Of a DNA stretch of 64,000 nucleotides, positions 1 through 10,340 are shown piece by piece. A program made the position numbers and the translations under genes. Below the pieces are notes generated by a model. It had not been told where the DNA came from and searched no databases. It saw only the letters and a list, made by a program, of their open reading frames with translations. Location of the stretch: the NCBI RefSeq assembly GCF_963678635.1, contig NC_087062.1, positions 82,980,012-83,044,011 on the forward strand. Reading direction: 5' to 3'. The DNA is from Symsagittifera roscoffensis (Eukaryota; Xenacoelomorpha; Acoela; Convolutidae). Numbering within the stretch: position 1 is the stretch's first letter; each line of letters opens with the position of its first letter.

Positions 1-1
1 G

Positions 2-9
2 TGACGTCA
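2..9. promoter_or_regulatory. CRE/ATF-type palindrome in the LTR
   Basis: The sequence TGACGTCA is the consensus palindrome bound by CREB/ATF bZIP factors in animals. It is repeated in the other LTR at 23589-23596. That it acts as an LTR enhancer site is inference. Confidence 0.4.
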
Positions 10-37
10 TCATTCGAATTTTTGAAAATTTAAAATA

Positions 38-51
38 CTAGAATATTCTAG
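38..51. promoter_or_regulatory. 14-bp palindrome with heat-shock-element core in the LTR
   Basis: CTAGAATATTCTAG is a perfect palindrome containing the inverted pair GAA-N2-TTC, the minimal heat-shock-factor arrangement. The other LTR has it at about 23625-23638. Only one pair is present, whereas functional elements usually have three or more GAA units, so the assignment is tentative. Confidence 0.3.
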
Positions 52-179
52 CCCTCACCGTTTGGCTAAACGTTCCAATAACGTCGCTAATCCTTCGAAA
101 TCATCAACTCGGAAGGCTTACTGCTCAAAATTCGAATCCTGCATAAATTGCATTTTGGCCATTCTGGTCGAATGTCACA

Positions 180-998
180 TACTCCCCGGACAGTCCGGTC
201 AATGTCCTCATTGAATCGCGCAATGTTCTAAATGGTCACAGTGTCATCGAACAGAATTTACAAAATGCACGAAATTACTTTTATCTACGTCACATCGACT
301 CACTGCAGAATATAAATGGCATCATACTACATCACTATAGCCTTCAAATTCTTTCATTAATCTGCACATTGAGGATATGACTTAAGATAAAACATATTTT
401 CTGACTTCCAGTGTCAATGTCCCGATTGAAACTTTTTCTCCTAGATTTAAAAGGTGTTGGCTTGCAGGACAGTCCTGCCAACCAACAAGCTAAAATTATC
501 CTACTATGCTCCTTCCCTTCGGAAATCTTGCTTGTTTATTGTCCTGAATATTAAAACCAAGAGACCTTGTGGTTAGAAAGAACAATGCAACAACCTCCCT
601 TCTCAAGAAGTTACTCAAGTTTTTCATGTCACCACAAAGTGATCAGTCTTCCTAAGTGATTAAAAACAATCATGCAGGCTGGAATATTTAAATATACTCT
701 TCCCTCAAGCCTTTCTAAATAAATAATAAGTGAGTGTCTCTAAAGCCACTTCAACTAAAACCAAAATGCAAATTTATAAATGCAACAATTTCCAAACTCA
801 ACTAAATGTTTCAGTTTTCAAATACAACTTGGTTGCTTGGTTTCTCACTTGAGTTTTTCACACACATAAAACAATTCTGAGTTTTAACGTTTCTTCATCA
901 TCCCTTTGTTCTCTTCTTTTCTCGTCGTTTAGAAGTTCTAAAACTTCTAAATTCTTCTAATTTTCTTTCTTGCTGCCTCTTGTTTTCTTGACCATTCG
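180..998 (-). other. 3' untranslated region of the retroelement
   Basis: The 819 bases between the SGNH ORF stop and the 3' LTR hold no ORF I can support. They are AT-rich and end in the polypurine tract at 181-192. Confidence 0.6.
181..192 (-). promoter_or_regulatory. Polypurine tract (plus-strand primer site)
   Basis: In element orientation TGTCCGGGGAGT lies two to three bases from the LTR start TGTGACA, the place where the plus-strand primer is cut in LTR retrotransposons. The G-rich core fits a short polypurine tract. The same 12-mer recurs inside the element at 10951, 13371 and 13437, and imperfectly at 13503. Confidence 0.65.
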
Positions 999-3900
999 TC
1001 AATGCTCCATTTCCTCCTCCTGTGACGCTGACTCCGCACTCTCGGTTTCCGTGTCTTGTAGCACGTCATTGACTATCCTGACGCTGTTGGAAGCCGTCCT
1101 CCAACACTTCTGCTCTTCCACCCTCTGTTTACAGCAAGGTAGGGGATCCACGTTTGATTCTCTGTTTCTACAGAAGCTGTTGTGGAGACACAACGTCACG
1201 TTTCTCTCCAAATCTTCTTTCAGCATCTCTGCCTTCTCATTTCCACTACGCTCGCTCGTCCTGGAAATTCTTTTCACAGCGGTGGTCACTGCATTCCGAT
1301 GGGTCACGAAAGCTCGCTTGAAAGCTCCTGCCCCAATGTCCAGCTGATATTCACTGTAGACTCTGCCATGTTTCGACATATGCTTTTTCGCATACTCGTA
1401 CAACCATGCAGTCATGTTAGCTCTGAACCATGGCATCAATCGTTTTCTTGCCCATATCTTCTTCACTTCCATCGGAATGTTTAGAACTTTGCACATTGTC
1501 TCAAAAAGATCTAAATCTTTTAGACAATCTAATTTCTGCAATTGTTCTCTCGTCGGTGCCTCCTGTCTATTATTTTCTCTCACATGAGCTTCATGCCATC
1601 GTATCGCCATCATAACTCCCACTATCACTATTGTTATGGGCTGTGATGAATCTGGTAAACCCATGGAGAGCAGCCCTCCAGAGTCCCAGATCAACACCAA
1701 ATTACTACGCTTGGGATACCACCAGGTCTGCAGCAAGCAGTGGCAAGGAAACTCGTCATGTGTTAACATGATGCTCCTCCAATTGCGTTTTCCTGAAGCT
1801 TCCAGCAATGGTTCCACTTCCATCATCACTCGGTGTATTTCATCATTCTCATCTACTGCATTGTAATCTGTGACAGTTGATCCTCTCTGTTTCTGTTTTT
1901 CAAAGTCACTGAAGTTCCCGCTCACATATCCCATGAACTTCTTTCCCAGTATTGACTCCAACTCCTCTTTGGTTCTCTCTGGGACTGCTGAGAACATCTT
2001 ACATAGTAACTCATAAGACTTTTCAGACATTCTCGCCAATCTCACGCACTTTGGCACTGAGAAAGCTTGATCCACGATCGTTCTTGTACTCTTCACGTCC
2101 ACAGCCACGAAATGTACAGGGTATCTGCTCTTGCACATTGGAGCCAACATTGAACCCACCAAATATCGTGCTCCTGATGGTCTACAATAAGTTTCGCTGT
2201 GTCTGATGTTCATCTCTGTTTCGATTGCTTCCCTCCATTTTCCTATATACTTCTGCTCAGTCTGCAGAACTCCTGGGAATACTTCTACGCTGATGGCTGT
2301 GACCATCTCATGTTTCTGTTCTAGATTCAATAGTGACTCTAAAGAACCAAACATGCTGTAGAATCCTAGTGCTGTCACTAGATTCACATCGGTTCCTCCA
2401 TGGCAATCTGCTATCAGTTCCGTTTCCGTTCTTGCTTTCATCACTACATTTCCAAACAATACTGTCAACTGCTTGTGTTGTTTCTCCAGGGTTTTCACAC
2501 AGTCTAGACTTCCACAAACGTGACCCTCTAGTCCACAGACTTCCGCCAGACAGCTACCAGGTTTGACCCAGTCTTCTGGTCCCCAGCCAGGCAACTCCAC
2601 TCTATCTTCTCCGTTGCTCTTAGAGGCTGTTATCATCACATTATATATGATGTTGAGGTCACGCAGGTTACAGTCCGCATTCAGTTCCCTCTGTATGTCT
2701 TGTGTCGCCCGTAATATTGAGTCAGCGTTGGGACTAGGACACCACGATGGCTTCATCAATTCCCACACTGCCATCAAGCTCGTTCTCAGTAATTCATCTG
2801 AGAATCCCAACCCAAATTCCACTCTCTTGTCGGATTTTGGTACTGAAGGTGCAGTCACCTCTTCTTCCAAGACCAATCCCAATTTGGCCTGTGGATTGTT
2901 AACGCTCTTAGTCGTCACAATTCTGGACGTCCAGAATCTTAGTAACACCGCCTGCTCATAATCAAAGAAGCAATCACGTATGTCTTCACTCAGGAAAGGA
3001 TTGTACGCTATCCCTATGATCCCGGATACATAGCTATATGACTTCTTCTTGATCGGTCCACAGTATTCACTGGATTTCGGCAATGCTCCCATAGATTCTT
3101 TAGTGAGCCTCAACTCCTTGTTTGAGAATCTCCTGATCTCATCTATCTTTTTCATGGGTTCCAATTCTTCAGGTTCTTTCATGTTCACCCTCATCGGTTT
3201 ACTTTGCTGCATATCCAGCATTGCTAGTAAGAACATGGCTTTCGTTCGCTCATCGCCTTCCTTCAACATTTTAACACAAGTACTTAATGCAGGTACTGAA
3301 ATCTGCTCTATCAGGAATCGAATGAAACAGAGAGCGTCTCTCCGCTTTGCACACGCTACTGCTGCTCCCTCCTGGACTATCAGATCCCTCAGATTCGTCA
3401 TAAGGAAAACTTTTTCCTCCTTTGATCTCTTCCTTTCTTCCGAATCATATTCTTCGCGAGTCAGTCCCATCATGCACCAGGCGAGCCTGAGTTGTAATTC
3501 TGTCCTTACGTAAGGTACTGCCACGAGAGCATGTATTCTTGGCGTAGTCCTCATTTCTTCTTCGAAATACCTCAATACTACTGCTTTCCAGGGAAGGCTC
3601 ACTAACTGCTCGATCGTCTCCGCCTCTACGTCAGACGACGCCAAAGTTCCATACGCCTTCTGCTTGAGGATGGTGCCTTGCAACATCATTTCCAGATAAC
3701 CCTCCATGGCTTTTTCGTCTTCCAGGGCCACTACATACCCTCTAGCCGAGTTCCGGTATTCCAACATCTCCATGTATCCACCGGTGGGTTCATCTATCGA
3801 CACTGTCTCCGACACTGTTAGTCGGTTGTATTCCACTGGTGTCAGTTGTCCTGCAACACTCCCTTTTCCATGATTCATGGGAGATGGTTTGAAGTCCCTC

Positions 3901-6900
3901 ATTTTACTCTCTCCACATTGGCTGAGTATTTCCATTTCTAACGTTGCTCCAGTCAGAGTGCGGTCACTCCTTTTGGATTTATAACCGGTTGACTTTATTC
4001 CCGCCATGAGAATGGGTGGCACCATCGCTATATCAGTTAATATTCTATCTGTGCCAGACAATTGATAATCACCTTGCCCCAAATCCATGACTTCCTCGAC
4101 TCGTTTTCTTTTCGCTGAGTTACCAGCTTTCATCGATATTTCCGAATCCACTTTCGTCTTTCCAATCCTCCTCGGCATCACTCTGCTGCCTAACTTCATT
4201 TTCATCGCATTGATTTTATCAATCACCATTTTCGATCGCATCGTTCCTCTCCTGGTCCTTGACAGGTACACCACCTCTCCTTCATTGTCCTGCGGTGTTA
4301 TCTTGATGGGAGAATTCGCTTCACTCTCATCAGTGGCTGAGTCGATCAATAACTCACTCAGTCTCCCTTCACACTCATCAAGCTTGTCAAGTACTTCTCT
4401 CATCAAGGGTTGATTGAGACCTGTTTTGAGAATGGACTGGGTCCCATAGCTCTGAATCACAGTCCAGACTTCTTCCATGAACGCCACTCTGTCCAGCTTA
4501 CATCCCGTCCTACTCTCGTGGTCTCGGTGATGTACTTCCCATTCTTCTTCGGGCAGCGTTCCCAAGAAAGGTACTCTGGCTGAGGCCTCTATTCTTCTCC
4601 TCCGAGGTGATTCCATGAGGATTCTCTGATCGTTATTTCTTGTATTGCCAGGAGAGCTGCTCTCCGGCAAATTCCGTTTCATCTCCTCAAAGGCTGACGG
4701 AGGTTCCAGTGTCGAGATGCCTTCATCCGCTGGCTCAGTCGTTTCCAACGTGTCTGCATTATTCTCAAGATCACTGAAGATATTGAAATCCAGGCTGGAT
4801 GTTCCTCCTGTCGATGCCCTGTCGTCCTCCCCGCCAGCTTGATCTTGTTGCATGGGTTCTTCAGTCTGACGGTTTCCACCCTGTCCGTCATCTCCTTCTG
4901 ACTTGTCCCTATTCGAGTTCGATGGTCCTTGTTTGTCATTGTCAGCTTCTTCCTGGAACCTCGGTATGAGCAATGTACCGGCTGATTTATCTTCCTCTTC
5001 TCCATGGACCACTTTGATTTCTTCGCAGCCGAAGGGTGCTAGGAAAATTCTCGTCTGCAATACTCCCGCGGCTTTCATCTCTTTTCTCACACTGGTCAGG
5101 ATTACTGAGGCTTCAGGCAATTCAGTCCTGCCTCTCATCCTCATTGGAGCTAAGCCTAGTCCCCTCCATTCCTCATCAAATCCTTCAGGCTTGGGAGTAG
5201 CAGCGTTGCTTATTCGCCTTCTCGTCGCTTGATCCGTGTACGCAAATCGTGTGTACTGTAACACGGCGGCATTTCTCCCCACGAAGTATGGATCCATCGT
5301 CGCCGAGAAATTCCCTACTCTCCTTTCATTGGTTTCGAATGCTCTCAACCTAGGAGTTTGTACTACGGAGACTGCTCCGAGCAACATCCTTCTTATCAGA
5401 GGGAATTCAGGGATTGCTTCGGGTAGCTTCTTGTAATCGCCCCAGTCCGTCGTCTCTTCTCTCACCTTGTGATACGCTGCTGTGAGACGAGGCACTCTGG
5501 TCATTTCGCCATTCGTTTTGTCATAGGGCCTCAGATTCCAAAGCTTTGGAAACACCTCGATGTGCCCTCTTTCTACTTCTCCCATGCGGTCACAGAAATG
5601 ATCGTCAAAATTGATGACTGTCATCTCTGGCTCCGATATTTTCGCAAATAACAGATCTTCACTCATGAGCTCTCGCAATGCGTGCTGCTCACACCAGTTC
5701 AGTGTACTACCGTCCACTGCCGATATGAGGTTCAGGTGCAACACCGACCTCCTATATGCTTCCACTTTAACGTCAGGGAACGCAAAGGTGACTGCTGGTC
5801 CATAGATCACTGTCACGAACTCCGTGACTCCTCTGATCAGCGCCAAGGGATCGATTCTCATAGCTAAGCTCAAATCTGTTAACAGCGGCATGCCTCCAAC
5901 ATGTCGTCTAACATCTTCCTCTCTTTCAATTGTCTCGTCTTCTCCGGTTCCAAAGCGATTTTGCTGCAAGAGATACTGGATAAGAGTGTGTCTCAGATCT
6001 CTTATTTTGTTCCACGAGTCTGTGGATTTCTTCATATCCAGATTCCTCACTCTCTCTTTCATCTGCTCTGGACAACGTGCCAGTTTCATCAGTCCTCCCA
6101 AGTTTCCGTGGGTTATTGCGATCAATGTCAGAAGTCCATCTAGTCGCAGGTTCTGTATTCCATCCGTAAGCAGTATCACCGGTCCTTTCACGAAATTCTC
6201 CGCTCCAAATGTCACAAACAGGGCTATTAATTCCACTATCGATACTTTCACTACCGCTTGGAGGAATTCCTTTATCAAGTAGTGCGAGACTTTCGGGTAG
6301 ACTTTTGCCAAGAAGGACGCGGTCCATCCGGCTCCCAACCCTTCTAGCATGCTGTCTGTCCTTTCAAATCCCTCCTGTCCTTTCACTTCCTGGGTCCAGA
6401 AGGTTTCCAGAGTAATCTGACACATTCTGTTCACGAACTCAGCTGTCTTTTCTCCGGCATTTTCCGGCAGGTTCACCTCCTTCAACAAGTAGGCGTGTAT
6501 CTTAGTGATAATTACTGGGCCTTGCTGAAAAGCATCTGCACCCAATGCCGCTACTCTCGGATTCAGGTGTAGCCACTGGTTTGCTTCCGGCTTGGTTCTC
6601 AGCACCATCGCTTCCAGATGAGCTCTCGTCTCCAGTGAATTCTTTCTTCTCGTGTCTTCACTCGCCACTTCCATTGCTCGAAACCACAAGTCGTTGGACA
6701 TCGCCGTGATCACTCGATGGTCGTCATCTATTCCTGGTTTCAGTTTGAGTTGTCGACTGAAGTTGGACAGTTCCAACCCCAGCACCTCGTCCAACACCAA
6801 CATGTGTAGCGCGTGGTCCTTAAATCCTCTCATCGCGTTTGAGATATCTGACCATATTGCAGGCAGTTCAGCCTTAAGTGGCCTCAGGTTCTCCACTTCT

Positions 6901-9900
6901 ATCATGCGATTCGGGGCTGATATGATCACATCATATTTTCCCTCCGAAAGTAAGGCTACCATTGCATACACAAATTTCAGTCCATCCGGGAGATATGCAT
7001 ATCCCGGAGACAACGCAAATACTACTCTCAATGTCACTTTGTTGAATGATCCCTCCTTTGTCGCGTCTACCACTTCACCCATTGACTCCAGGATGTCTTT
7101 TATCGCGGGCCATACTGCGTTTTCTGCTGTTGCAGGATCTCTGAGCCTGCTCAGAAAACCTCTACTGTGTAGATGGTCATTGATGCCAGCAAACACAATC
7201 GTTATCGGGTTCATTTCTGTCTGCCTTTGTACCCCTATAGCCAATGACACTGATTGCAATAGGTCTAGGTCAACTGCGGCCAGCATTATGACGTCCGGCC
7301 AAAACAAAGACTTAGAGGTGTACACGAACTCTGAATTCGCTACTACCATGATTTTGGCCTTTCTCATCTCTGCTTTGTCGTAGGCGGCGAAGATGGTCTC
7401 ATCTTTCTTTATCGCTGTCAATCCGCCATATCTCTGGGCATCACCATCTTGGTTCACTAGTTTTGGGTACACTCTCTCCTTCACATGACCAGGTGGTGTC
7501 GTCAATTGCCTAAATATCTTCACGTGTTGTCCAATCGGCGCTCTCGCCGTCAGGAATCTTCCTGGCCTTTCTTCACGATTCCTCTCATCATGGTTCAATC
7601 TCACATCTTGCAACGGTCTTGCATTCACAGGTCCTATTGTGTTGTTGGAGGGCAGTCCCTCCAAGTCGGCAAATCTCAAGGCCGTCGTGGAGCTGAAATT
7701 TATGCTAGCGGCTATCAACCAGTCTACGCCGGTTATCGAGTACAATCTGCTGACGGATAGCGTCGCTCCATTCAGCATCCTCCTTGCATCTTCGATGAAG
7801 CTCACTCTCTGTAGGTCCAGCTTCATTAGTTCTTCTTTGTATATATGCCAAGGAGACGGTATGGATCGCGACCACATCAATGAGCCTCTGCTCGGTCTCT
7901 CCTCTCGACTGGTACTCGTCGTCTCCGATCTAGTGTCCGATCTGGATGTGCCTGCTACTTCCTCGATTGGTTGGTTGACAGGTCCTATCCTTTTCCTAGG
8001 ATGGATTGTCCTCCTCATCGGTGCTTCTCCCAACCGATCTTGTACGTCTGTTCTTCGACCTGGTTCACTGGAGCTTTGTTGCCGGTAATTTATGGCGGCT
8101 GGGACCGTACCCAAGCGTATTTCCAGGTTAGGAGGTACAAAGGTGGTGATCACCGTATCACTCACCGTTCCCTCTTCCTTCAGCACTCCTGTGTCAAAGA
8201 GTTCTGCTTCCAGCTCATCCAACCGTTCTTGGAAGACTCGATTCAACCAAGCTTGTCCTTCGACACTGTCGAAGTGGATGCCATCTGTGGTCAGTCTGGC
8301 TTGATCCATGGCTCTCAATTCATGTTCAATGTCCATGAGGATCATTCTTCCGGCATTTCGATTTGCTAGGTTTCTCAAGATGTTGTTCCATCTCATGACT
8401 CCCTCGTTGTGCCTTCTTCCTGACGCTGTCAGGCTTCTTGCGTTCATTGGCACCGTGCAAACGGTCAGTACCGCGCAACTGAACTTCTGCCAGAGAGTAG
8501 TAAACAAACACACCATCATTGCTTCCCACAGTGCTTCCTGCCCATCTGATCCTCTGGAGATGTCATTCGTCCCAACTAAGATCATCACATTGGGTATCTT
8601 CCCTGGATTCATCAGCTCCACCATGCGATATAATTGGGCAATCGTCGCTCCTCCAAAGGCCATCACCGTGGTGACCCATGAGGTCCTCAAATTCGACAGC
8701 ACTCTGACTAAGCTGTCTCCCAATATCAGGTGAGATGTCCCGAGTGGTGGTTGCTGCAGGTTCACAGCCGGGCTCCAGGTAGCTCGATTGAAGCAGGCTC
8801 TCGGATCTGTCTCCGGAACTCCCGTGAAACTATACTTCAATTGATTATTCTTCTGCACGTCTATTACACGAGACACTTTCTTCGCTGGCATCTTCCTTAC
8901 TTTCCTCTCTGGGATTCTCGAGTTCCCCATGAGTGGTGTCACGTTACTCATCCTTTGTCTGATTACTGTCTGGGAGAGTTGTACTCTGCCCGTGTCGTCA
9001 ATCGTTCCATAGGGTGCAGTCACCCCAGAACCTGGTGCATTCTTGTTAGCGACCAATCGTCCAGCGGTCTCTATCAGTTTTCTCACTGTCTGTTCTACGA
9101 CGGGATCACCCAAGGTGTCACTAGGATCCGGGATTGTTACTCGGTTCGTCTCTGCTGGAAGCCGTGTCTCCGTTGTTTGACTCATTTCTCGAGGTGTCAA
9201 GAGCTCCATCGGGGACTGCCCACGAGGAATATCCCTTGCAGGTATCATTTTCTCAATGGACGTCGTCAACGCCACCTGCTCCGATCGCTCTTTGTATTCC
9301 TGCCTTAAGCGTTCGATCTCTTGACCCTGCTTTTTGTTGCAGTCTTCAAACAACTTTCTCCACATGTCCCGGTCTTCCTCCATCGCCAGCATGGTCTTCG
9401 TCATATCGTCTAACTCCTTCTTCGTACTTCTCAACTGATCGTTCATCTCGTCCAGATCTTGTATGGTTTGGTTCGTCTGAACCTTCTGTGTTACTTTCGC
9501 CCCTTTTGGTGGCACAGCTGCTCTCAGTGGTGAACCAGACGAGGTCGCCTCGCTGTTCATCTCCCGATGCATTCTCGTCAGCCCAGGTTTGGGCTTGGAG
9601 GGCATTGGCATCTCACCTGGTTGGTAAGTCCTAGAACTTCCCAACCCAGGCTCATTCGCCAAGTCACTCACTGAGAGAGCCCCGTTTCTCCACCTCATCA
9701 CTCTCATGTTCGGGCGGTCTAGTACTCCTCTTTCTCCATATGCTGCCATCAACAGGACTTCCGTGGGGCGGTCCCCACGGTTGTCGTGCCCCAAGATGTT
9801 AATCAGGGCGGTCAGCAACATGACCACCTCTGGGTCCTCCAGAGCGAAGTCTCGTTCGATCAGCCGACGATAGATCGCATCTACCATCGGTCCTACATAT

Positions 9901-9917
9901 GCCTCTGCCAGGTCCAT
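999..9917 (-). CDS. Giant accessory ORF with SGNH/GDSL hydrolase domain (2972 aa)
   Basis: This is the last ORF of the giant retroelement, open for 8.9 kb, with ATG at 9917. A coiled-coil-like stretch lies near residues 150-215. At about residues 393-560 is an SGNH hydrolase fold: block I GDSL (near 397), a glycine block AFGGA, block III GTND (near 446) and block V DGIHFD (near 544), so the Ser, Gly, Asn and Asp-His positions are all present. A second region, about 855-1040, has a GINDH motif (near 911) but a block I reading ANSEF, which looks like a degenerate second SGNH domain. The middle is acidic and low in complexity; the last 600 residues are cysteine-containing and unrecognised. A hydrophobic stretch lies near residue 2820. 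Function in the element is unknown; lipid or ester hydrolysis is inferred from the domain only. No env homology was recognised. Confidence 0.85.
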   Translation of the reverse strand: MDLAEAYVGPMVDAIYRRLIERDFALEDPEVVMLLTALINILGHDNRGDRPTEVLLMAAYGERGVLDRPNMRVMRWRNGALSVSDLANEPGLGSSRTYQPGEMPMPSKPKPGLTRMHREMNSEATSSGSPLRAAVPPKGAKVTQKVQTNQTIQDLDEMNDQLRSTKKELDDMTKTMLAMEEDRDMWRKLFEDCNKKQGQEIERLRQEYKERSEQVALTTSIEKMIPARDIPRGQSPMELLTPREMSQTTETRLPAETNRVTIPDPSDTLGDPVVEQTVRKLIETAGRLVANKNAPGSGVTAPYGTIDDTGRVQLSQTVIRQRMSNVTPLMGNSRIPERKVRKMPAKKVSRVIDVQKNNQLKYSFTGVPETDPRACFNRATWSPAVNLQQPPLGTSHLILGDSLVRVLSNLRTSWVTTVMAFGGATIAQLYRMVELMNPGKIPNVMILVGTNDISRGSDGQEALWEAMMVCLFTTLWQKFSCAVLTVCTVPMNARSLTASGRRHNEGVMRWNNILRNLANRNAGRMILMDIEHELRAMDQARLTTDGIHFDSVEGQAWLNRVFQERLDELEAELFDTGVLKEEGTVSDTVITTFVPPNLEIRLGTVPAAINYRQQSSSEPGRRTDVQDRLGEAPMRRTIHPRKRIGPVNQPIEEVAGTSRSDTRSETTSTSREERPSRGSLMWSRSIPSPWHIYKEELMKLDLQRVSFIEDARRMLNGATLSVSRLYSITGVDWLIAASINFSSTTALRFADLEGLPSNNTIGPVNARPLQDVRLNHDERNREERPGRFLTARAPIGQHVKIFRQLTTPPGHVKERVYPKLVNQDGDAQRYGGLTAIKKDETIFAAYDKAEMRKAKIMVVANSEFVYTSKSLFWPDVIMLAAVDLDLLQSVSLAIGVQRQTEMNPITIVFAGINDHLHSRGFLSRLRDPATAENAVWPAIKDILESMGEVVDATKEGSFNKVTLRVVFALSPGYAYLPDGLKFVYAMVALLSEGKYDVIISAPNRMIEVENLRPLKAELPAIWSDISNAMRGFKDHALHMLVLDEVLGLELSNFSRQLKLKPGIDDDHRVITAMSNDLWFRAMEVASEDTRRKNSLETRAHLEAMVLRTKPEANQWLHLNPRVAALGADAFQQGPVIITKIHAYLLKEVNLPENAGEKTAEFVNRMCQITLETFWTQEVKGQEGFERTDSMLEGLGAGWTASFLAKVYPKVSHYLIKEFLQAVVKVSIVELIALFVTFGAENFVKGPVILLTDGIQNLRLDGLLTLIAITHGNLGGLMKLARCPEQMKERVRNLDMKKSTDSWNKIRDLRHTLIQYLLQQNRFGTGEDETIEREEDVRRHVGGMPLLTDLSLAMRIDPLALIRGVTEFVTVIYGPAVTFAFPDVKVEAYRRSVLHLNLISAVDGSTLNWCEQHALRELMSEDLLFAKISEPEMTVINFDDHFCDRMGEVERGHIEVFPKLWNLRPYDKTNGEMTRVPRLTAAYHKVREETTDWGDYKKLPEAIPEFPLIRRMLLGAVSVVQTPRLRAFETNERRVGNFSATMDPYFVGRNAAVLQYTRFAYTDQATRRRISNAATPKPEGFDEEWRGLGLAPMRMRGRTELPEASVILTSVRKEMKAAGVLQTRIFLAPFGCEEIKVVHGEEEDKSAGTLLIPRFQEEADNDKQGPSNSNRDKSEGDDGQGGNRQTEEPMQQDQAGGEDDRASTGGTSSLDFNIFSDLENNADTLETTEPADEGISTLEPPSAFEEMKRNLPESSSPGNTRNNDQRILMESPRRRRIEASARVPFLGTLPEEEWEVHHRDHESRTGCKLDRVAFMEEVWTVIQSYGTQSILKTGLNQPLMREVLDKLDECEGRLSELLIDSATDESEANSPIKITPQDNEGEVVYLSRTRRGTMRSKMVIDKINAMKMKLGSRVMPRRIGKTKVDSEISMKAGNSAKRKRVEEVMDLGQGDYQLSGTDRILTDIAMVPPILMAGIKSTGYKSKRSDRTLTGATLEMEILSQCGESKMRDFKPSPMNHGKGSVAGQLTPVEYNRLTVSETVSIDEPTGGYMEMLEYRNSARGYVVALEDEKAMEGYLEMMLQGTILKQKAYGTLASSDVEAETIEQLVSLPWKAVVLRYFEEEMRTTPRIHALVAVPYVRTELQLRLAWCMMGLTREEYDSEERKRSKEEKVFLMTNLRDLIVQEGAAVACAKRRDALCFIRFLIEQISVPALSTCVKMLKEGDERTKAMFLLAMLDMQQSKPMRVNMKEPEELEPMKKIDEIRRFSNKELRLTKESMGALPKSSEYCGPIKKKSYSYVSGIIGIAYNPFLSEDIRDCFFDYEQAVLLRFWTSRIVTTKSVNNPQAKLGLVLEEEVTAPSVPKSDKRVEFGLGFSDELLRTSLMAVWELMKPSWCPSPNADSILRATQDIQRELNADCNLRDLNIIYNVMITASKSNGEDRVELPGWGPEDWVKPGSCLAEVCGLEGHVCGSLDCVKTLEKQHKQLTVLFGNVVMKARTETELIADCHGGTDVNLVTALGFYSMFGSLESLLNLEQKHEMVTAISVEVFPGVLQTEQKYIGKWREAIETEMNIRHSETYCRPSGARYLVGSMLAPMCKSRYPVHFVAVDVKSTRTIVDQAFSVPKCVRLARMSEKSYELLCKMFSAVPERTKEELESILGKKFMGYVSGNFSDFEKQKQRGSTVTDYNAVDENDEIHRVMMEVEPLLEASGKRNWRSIMLTHDEFPCHCLLQTWWYPKRSNLVLIWDSGGLLSMGLPDSSQPITIVIVGVMMAIRWHEAHVRENNRQEAPTREQLQKLDCLKDLDLFETMCKVLNIPMEVKKIWARKRLMPWFRANMTAWLYEYAKKHMSKHGRVYSEYQLDIGAGAFKRAFVTHRNAVTTAVKRISRTSERSGNEKAEMLKEDLERNVTLCLHNSFCRNRESNVDPLPCCKQRVEEQKCWRTASNSVRIVNDVLQDTETESAESASQEEEMEH

Positions 9918-10340
9918 CAATTCATCCAGGTTGAAATTGTCCCTACTGTTCTTTCCAAGTTTGATTTGATTTCGATTTCAAGTTTTGACTCAAGTGAGCA
10001 ATTAAATGATCAATCAGGATCTAGAAAAGAAATCACGAATGTCACACTTGTCAATTTCACCTTAACATACATCGTTAAAATTTGCTTAAAGACAGTTCAG
10101 ATAAAAAGATATTTATCCTAAAATTTATTAAAATCAATTGGTTTCTAAAATTTTGGAATTCGACCTAAGATTGGACAGTCCAAACTTTGGATCTATTCCC
10201 AAGATCGTCATTTAGTTGTTCATGGTCACTAACCCCTACTTACCCATGATCTTAATAACCTAACACATAACATAACATAACGCACCTCTCACATATTACA
10301 CACAACTTAGTCTTTGGCCTAACACCCTCTCGCACATCAC
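9918..10340 (-). other. Intercistronic region of the retroelement
   Basis: The 423 bases between the macro-domain-like ORF and the giant SGNH ORF contain no supported ORF. They include a run of ACATAACATAAC-type short repeats near 10263-10282. A subgenomic promoter or splice acceptor for the downstream ORF could lie here, with candidate AG dinucleotides just upstream of the ATG at 9917, but nothing decides it. Confidence 0.5.

Larger units (their letters stand above)
1..179 (-). repeat. 3' LTR of the giant retroelement (partial)
   Basis: Matches 23588-23766. In element orientation the LTR starts TGTGACATTCG at position 179, giving the usual TG start, and the purine-rich tract at 181-192 lies immediately before it. 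The rest of the LTR lies before the window. The copy holds the 8-bp palindrome TGACGTCA at 2-9 and the 14-bp palindrome CTAGAATATTCTAG at 38-51. Confidence 0.88.

Noticed and set aside
999-1600. Envelope protein at the end of the giant SGNH ORF
   Set aside because: Only one weak hydrophobic stretch, no signal peptide, furin-like site or fusion peptide pattern was seen.
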